Below, in pieces: positions 58,853 to 64,000 of a DNA stretch of 64,000 bases. The stretch covers positions 310,001 to 374,000 of the forward strand of contig BLAL01000054.1 of the NCBI GenBank assembly GCA_015698045.1, read 5' to 3'. A program made the translations under genes and the position numbers. Each line of letters begins with the position of its first letter. The stretch's first letter is position 1. The DNA comes from Rhizophagus clarus (lineage: Eukaryota; Glomeromycota; Glomeromycetes; Glomerales; Glomeraceae). The notes under the pieces are model-generated. The model searched no databases. It had not been told where the DNA came from and worked only from the letters and a program-made list of their open reading frames with translations.

Positions 58853-59857
58853 ATATCTATCTCAACAGCTGAACACAACTCTTATCTGGTTGAGAACTGG
58901 AATATAGAGACCCTTATAGATTTTTTGAAGGAGCAAAACCTCAAGCTCGATGACGATGACTTGGGAATACTTCGTAAGCAAAAAGTTAATGGCCAGGCCT
59001 TTCTTGAGTTAACTAAAGAAGAGCTTTTAGCACCACTATACAATTTTCCTGGTGAACCTGCAATAAAACTTGCCAAAGAAATTAAGACTCTCAAAGAAAA
59101 GCTGAAGCGTGTGTTCTCCTCATACAATAGTTTGAAGGAGGTGTTAGCGAAATATGGTATCAGCTCTGATGGTACAGAAACTATTCCACTATTTTTGCCA
59201 GAAACCCACGAAGTCCAAGACTCCAACAAGCACTTCGAACATTGTATAAAGAATATTTTATTTAGAATGAAAAATTACAGGTCATTGGTTCTGGATAGTT
59301 TGGAGTCTATGCATAATGAGTATGTTTCAACCATACTTCATACAGCTCTTTATATTGCAGGAGACATAGTGAGTAAGGAATTCAGCATGAGGCCTGAATA
59401 CAAAATAATTGGGAATGAAAGTTGTGAACGAGTCAATTATGCAATCAAGGAAGCTGAAAATCTAATTTGCATTATAGAGGACAAGGTTCAGTGTAGCGTG
59501 CTTAAAGGGTTCGCTCAGAATATCAAATAGCTTGAGAGTTTGTACAAAACAAACAAGAGAAAGCAAAAAAGAGCAGATGATGATTTTGACTATCTATATG
59601 GTATTGTAACCTCTGCCAGGGATTGGCATTTTCTTCTTTATAGTCCTGGTGAAATTTCATAAGCGAGTGAACTTTCATTCACTATCGAATTTAATAAGAA
59701 GGCCTTAGATAAGGATTCAGAGGAATATGTTATTTTGCGATAGGAGGTGTTGAAGATTTTGGGCATTATTGTAGGTTTGTTAAAAGATAGGGCATGTGTT
59801 GAGGAAGAGCCTGAAAGGAAGAGGGTCAGGATAGAGGGGTATCGTTCAAAAAAATAA
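58853..59857 (+). pseudogene. SAM-like domain + PD-(D/E)XK-like protein with three stops
   Basis: A single frame of 334 codons with no indel from 58853 to TAA 59855. Where a start is expected the codon is ATA, followed by SISTAEHNSYLVENWNIETL. Residues about 8-70 resemble a SAM-type helical bundle (DFLKEQNLKLDDDDLGILRK). The C-terminal part has helices, then EYKIIGNESCERVNYAIKEA, which resembles the E...D-x-K core of restriction-like nucleases with Asn in place of the Asp. Stops: TAG 59528, TAA 59660, TAG 59741. It ends with a basic tail (KRVRIEGYRSKK). Proteins of this build are numerous in Rhizophagus-like genomes, as far as I can recall, and resemble Crinkler-type host-modifying proteins. 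Inference only. Confidence 0.55.
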
Positions 59858-59967
59858 TCATGTATATTAGCCTAGATGTTATGTATCAGGTTAACTTTAC
59901 TAATCAACATTTGTATTTATTTTTTGTATATAATATATTAATAAAAAATTTTCTTGGCAAAAAAAAA

Positions 59968-60003
59968 CTTCGTAAACTAAGTTCACAAAATGAAATCACG
60001 TGA
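59968..60003 (+). promoter_or_regulatory. Shared 36-bp upstream block, copy 1
   Basis: Matches 61129-61164 at 34 of 36 positions. Contains AACTAAGTT and TGAAATCACGTGA (E-box CACGTG). It ends 39 bp before ATG 60043. Confidence 0.6.
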
Positions 60004-60042
60004 TATATATATATATTTTTTATTTTAAATATGAAAGTAAGC

Positions 60043-60339
60043 ATGAATAATAAAGAAATACTTTGTAATTGGTTATTAGTTGGAGAGACCCGTTTTTGTA
60101 AAAATTTGACACGAGAGCAATAATGTGCCTCCCATGTATTCAAAATACGAAAGGGTGTAATAATCCCATAACCATGTAAAGGTTGTGGTCAGAACACTAA
60201 ATTGAGCGTTCGACTCTGTGTCCCATATAGTCAAGGTAAGGAAAGAGCATATATATACTATAAACGGAAGTATGCGGAAGGAAATCGGCTTAGATTAAGC
60301 AAACTAAAGATGTTTGAAATTAATTTGCTAAAGAGGTAA
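60043..60339 (+). pseudogene. Relic of a Cys/His-rich protein related to 46743-46970
   Basis: One 98-codon frame without indels, broken by TAA at 60121 and one more TAA about 16 codons later. It keeps the pattern LCNWLLVGETRFCKN, C-x3-H (CASH), and PCKGCGQNTKLSVRLC, parallel to the intact 75-residue gene at the other side of the cluster, though in opposite orientation. Confidence 0.5.
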
Positions 60340-60389
60340 TTAAACATATCCATTTCATAAGTACTAATCAACTATTATCAGTTTCATAA

Positions 60390-60971
60390 ATGTTAATTTC
60401 AAAAATTAGTATTCAAGAATCAGTTACTCCTAACAAAGTACTCAACCTTTTAACGGAGTGTTAGATCAAAACTAATGGTAAGCTATTTCAGAAGCTGATC
60501 CATAAAGGTTACAGATGCGCTAATAGACTTTTGGATTATTTAGAAAATATTGGAACTATATCTGTTGGTGAATTCGAATTAGATCCTTTAGCTGACTTTT
60601 ACCACCCAGCCTTAATTCCACCTTTATCTACCTTAGCAGAAAGAGTAGATATTCGCAAAAAATTCATTATTAGCATGGAATCTGTTGTCATGGGAGGAGT
60701 AAGTTTATTTACCCTTGAAAAAAATAAATGTTCCTCACTTCAGAATTTAATACAAAAGAATTATTCTAGTGATAACTTGTCTATATTAATAGAAATTACT
60801 TGGGAGCGTGAAGAGATGAAAACTTGGAGGGATGACTTACTCGTGAAATTTCTTTATCACTCAAATTTAGCTCCTGCGAAGTATAGATCAGGTGCTTTAT
60901 ATGATGCATTTTCTAGAACGAATATTTTGGGACTAGAGCATATCTTAGCTCTAGCACGAACATTTTACTAA
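60390..60971 (+). pseudogene. Unknown 193-residue protein with one stop
   Basis: From ATG 60390 one frame runs to TAA 60969 with a single TAG at 60462. After it 168 codons are open. Text such as KLIHKGYRCANRLLDYLENI and WREEM-like helical segments suggests an all-alpha protein. No family recognised; the codon after the stop reads straight on, so the lesion is a point change. Confidence 0.5.
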
Positions 60972-61128
60972 ATATTACTATGACATTTTATTTTAGATCA
61001 TTCATAGCCTTGGAATGAGGGTTTCATGACTATATATTTTTTGCGCTTATTCTATATACCTGCAAATTTCAAATCGATGTAAATCCTTTTTTTCTTATAA
61101 ATAAATTATTTTTTTGCCAAGAAAAAAA

Positions 61129-61164
61129 CTTCGTGAACTAAGTTCACAAAGTGAAATCACGTGA
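61129..61164 (+). promoter_or_regulatory. Shared 36-bp upstream block, copy 2
   Basis: Second copy of the block at 59968-60003. Here it holds the perfect inverted repeat GTGAACTAAGTTCAC and then CACGTG. It ends 48 bp before ATG 61213. Confidence 0.65.
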
Positions 61165-61212
61165 ATTTTTATTTTGAATGTAAATATACAGTGTATAAAA
61201 TTATTTTCAAAA

Positions 61213-62676
61213 ATGCCATCTGAGATTGACTTACTTAGGCGAGAAAACACCAGACTTATGGCTGAGAATGCTGAGTTTAAGGCCAAGTATGATGAGCCCA
61301 AGGATGAGATTACAAAGAGCTCAGAAATAGAATCGAGGAATTAGAAAAGGCTAGAATAGATACTATTACTGAGGATACTAGATGTGATGTTGAAAATACT
61401 AGGCGTGATGCTGAGAATGCTGAGCTTAAGGCTAGAGTTGCAAAGTTGGAAGAAGATTCTAGGCAACTGTGAAAGGATTCCTCTTCTGAAAAATCTGCTA
61501 ACATACCAGATTCTATAGTAGCAAATGAAACAGTATCTGCCAACTCAAAGTCATCAGAGGAAAAGATCATGGACTCTTTCCTGGATGAAGTGAATAAGAA
61601 AAGAATTAGTAATGGAATTAAACAGAGAAAGCGAGAGGAGAATGGAAACCATTTCTCCAGAAAAAAATGAGCAGGTATTAGTCGACAAAAGGATGCTTCA
61701 TAAGGAAAATCAGAAAAAGCAAAGGGAAAAATTCATTCAGGAAGTGTCCGAGGATGATTCGATACCTTCAGTATCTTCCTAAAGAGCAAGCACCAATTGT
61801 TCCAATATTATAGATGAGCTTGGCTTTAATTTTTTGGATGTTTACTTAGAGAAAACAATATAAAACAGTGATCCCTTAGCAGTAGAAATGGGAACGCCAA
61901 CCTTTTTTCTTTTGTATGAAAAACTTTGTGATGCTGTAACCCTTGCTGATCGTGTGATCCAAGAAGTTATCTTTTGTTACTGTCAATTTGGGAAAGCTCT
62001 TATCCAGAGGCGAGGTGAGATCGCATCTGAAAAATAAGTTAATCCGAAGTCTAATACAGTCAGTAGAATTCTAAATATAGAAGTTAAAGCTCAGCTTCCT
62101 ACAGGTACTTCTGATACACTTTTACAGAAAAGAATCAAGCAGGCCAAGAAGCTCTATACACTTTTTAATGCAATAGGTATGGATAAAATAAATCGAATTC
62201 ATTCCTTCTCCGCTGATTCTATCTCAAAAATGACGTATGAAGACATCCAATATATTATAGACAATATATCCTTTGATTATAGCATTCATATAGAGACACA
62301 AAGTGATAAGAAAAATTCTGCCTTATCATATATCACCAGTTCAGATGCGCCTACTAAATCTCAAATTCCCAATCAATCTGTCCTGAAAAAATTTGATACC
62401 AAGGTAGAGGTGATACCACCCATTTCTCAACCCAATAGTCCAACTTATGATCGCACCTATTTTCGCAACAAGATATTGGATCAATATCCTAATCTATATA
62501 GAAAATGTAGTTGTGAAAATTTTGATTATTATGGGATTACTGATGAGACATCATGCAGGGACTGCATCTGCCCATTATGCAAATTAGGTCATAATGATAA
62601 AGAAATAGAAGGTGAGTATAAAGCTGAATCTTACTTTATTAAATGTGAACAGCGTGAAATTGAGATAACTGCATAA
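61213..62676 (+). pseudogene. Long coiled-coil protein with C-terminal zinc motif, frameshifted
   Basis: ATG 61213 opens MPSEIDLLRRENTRLMAENA, a coiled coil, which shifts frame near 61310 and again near 61650. It has a Ser/Lys-rich middle, and a clean last 165 codons from about 62179 (KINRIHSFSADSISKMTYED). A C-terminal zinc-type cluster (CSCENF...CRDCICPLCKLGH) precedes YFIKCEQREIEI. I believe similar coiled-coil proteins recur in Rhizophagus-like genomes, but the function is unknown to me. It is preceded by the shared upstream block. Confidence 0.55.
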
Positions 62677-62838
62677 TCTTACCCCCTCAATCAAAGATTT
62701 TGGGATGGGAGAAAAGTGATATATTTCTTACTTGCAGGCTCGCAGGCTCCATATAACAGATAGGTTTTTTTCTCACCCTGCAGTTCGAAGAATAAAGGGG
62801 CGGGGATTTAAATTGTTTGCAGTCATATAAAAAGGAAA

Positions 62839-62940
62839 ATGACTGAGTCTGATAAAATACTAACCCCTGAATATCTAGACTGGCATGCCAAATTAAATGG
62901 ATTACCAGGATCCAGAAATATATATATAGGGGTCAGGTGA
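62839..62940 (+). pseudogene. 5' fragment of an unknown gene
   Basis: ATG 62839 opens MTESDKILTPEYLDWHAKLN and stops at TGA 62938. The sequence then changes to unrelated AT-rich text. The cluster of element-like genes ends here, so this may mark its right border or a deletion point. Confidence 0.4.
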
Positions 62941-63331
62941 TGAAAGAAAATTTTACTATGAGCTGTACGCAAGGGTTTTTTATATGAACGGTACGCAAAT
63001 TTGACACCTGATATTGAAAATATCGCAAAAATATGCAAATAAAATTTCAGACCTTAAAATTTTCAATTATTAATTAATTCAGCAAAATGCAGTATATCAT
63101 ATGATATAGTTTCTATAATCTGCAGTTTGATATCGGTCTTTTTTTTATTAAAAAAAAAAAAAAAATTATATTTGTTTCTCTTTATGTTATGTTAACGAAA
63201 TATAATGAAATGTATTATATTTTAACAATATTTGTATACGAATTTAGATAGCTTTATAATTAGAAAAAAATTTATTATTATTTTTTTTTTTTGATATTTA
63301 TATTTGAAAGTTCATTCCTACAATATGTTTA
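62941..63331. other. AT-rich spacer
   Basis: No gene seen. TCAGGTG at about 62936 and CACCTGA at about 63007 are inverted but too short to call an element. Confidence 0.4.
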
Positions 63332-63924
63332 AATTCCAATTTGAAGTTCCAGTTCAAAATCTACAAAAAGAGATGTTAAAGGATATTAGTGAGTGTTCTT
63401 ATATAAACCCACTCCTTCTTCCTTTAGAAATACTCACTTATCTTGAATTATTCCAAGTTCTAGTCTAAATTCCACAAAAAAGAGAAGTTAGCAAACGCTT
63501 TATTCAAACTCGCACCCCCCCGCTTTTAGAATACTTAACCGTCTCGAATTCCAAATTTTACTTCAAAATCTACAAAAGAGAAGTTAAAGAATGTTAGTAA
63601 ATACTCTTTAATACATAAAAAATCAAACCCGCTTATCTCCTTATAGAAATACTTACCCGTCTCGAATTCCAAGTTCTGATCGAATTCTGAAATCTATAAA
63701 AAAGAAATTATAAAACATTAGTAAGCATTTTTTGATAAAATTCCTAAAAATTTGAAACTTACCAATGTAATAAGCTATAAAAAATAGAATAATCTTGATT
63801 ATGTAGGTACTAAAAAACTAAAAGGAATGTTAGTAAAATTTTATTAACATTGAATTCTGCTTCTTACACTTAACTCACCATATTTGCAAGAGTCCGTTAG
63901 TTCCAATTTATACTTCAGTAGTAC
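63332..63924 (-). repeat. Array of repeated mini-exon-like units, probably the 3' part of a gene beyond the window
   Basis: On the minus strand, exon-like blocks with pyrimidine tract + TAG before and GT donor after lie at 63879-63924 (46 nt, donor GTGAGT), 63763-63774 (12 nt, donor GTAAGT), 63657-63693 (37 nt, donor GTAAGT), about 63540-63569, about 63440-63471 and from 63360 downward. The last four share ATTT..AA....TTGGAATT and sit about 100-125 bp apart. Donors or acceptors of the inner copies are partly decayed (GTTAAG, ATAAGT, GTGG). Confidence 0.55.
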
Positions 63925-64000
63925 CTAGTACTTTTTTTTTATAAATAGTTTTTTTTTTTATTTTTTTAAATCAGTGGAAAAGAAAAAGGTTCGGTTTATA

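Noticed and set aside
60195..60215. GCGTTCGACTC resembling a tRNA B box
   Set aside because: No A box or acceptor stem around it; it lies within the Cys/His gene relic.
62936..63013. TCAGGTG/CACCTGA inverted pair as a tiny MITE
   Set aside because: Seven bases only, no target duplication.

Overview
The window is a eukaryotic, almost certainly fungal, nuclear segment. It is very AT-rich, its genes are split by short GT-AG introns, and it is crowded with nested DNA transposons. An expanded HSPA12-like Hsp70 family, F-box/LRR genes, BED-hAT transposons and short split genes together point to Glomeromycotina, with Rhizophagus-like fungi as the best guess. That placement is inferred from family content, because no rRNA or marker gene is present.

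Layout. 1-2.6 kb: eroded gene and repeat fragments. 2.6-7.8 kb: two tandem, apparently intact 9-exon Hsp70/HSPA12-like genes that share a 5-nt micro-exon. 7.9-19.7 kb: transposon field with a Harbinger-type MITE, a TTAA-flanked element, SINE-like poly-A insertions, a Tc1-like relic interrupted by a pogo/Tigger-like element, a foldback hairpin, a 27-bp satellite, and a second Tigger-like copy that itself carries a 297-bp MITE. 19.7-32.5 kb: the ordinary gene island, with an MFS transporter (-), an F-box protein (+), an acidic unknown protein (-) and a small unknown protein (+). 32.5-46.1 kb: a second nest with Tc1/pogo-type non-autonomous elements carrying tandem arrays, hAT elements with clear 8-bp duplications, MITEs inside them, a broken small-secreted-protein gene and a decayed pogo-like element.

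46.2-62.9 kb: the most interesting part. A cluster of decayed genes reads mostly left to right: a small Cys/His protein (-), an archaeo-eukaryotic primase fused to a D5/SF3-type helicase, a tyrosine recombinase-like gene, then coiled-coil, Ser-rich, F-box/LRR, SAM-like plus PD-(D/E)XK-like and other coiled-coil/zinc genes. One end carries iteron-like TGTCAC repeats, and regulatory motifs are reused in front of different genes. I read this as the fossil of a large self-replicating, self-integrating element of a kind I cannot name. Its primase-helicase gene was later split by a complete 2.9-kb hAT element whose 676-codon transposase is still open.

63.3-64 kb: a minus-strand array of tiny repeated exon-like units, each with its own splice-acceptor-like and donor-like sequence, probably the 3' part of a gene continuing past the window. 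No tRNA, rRNA or CRISPR was recognised.
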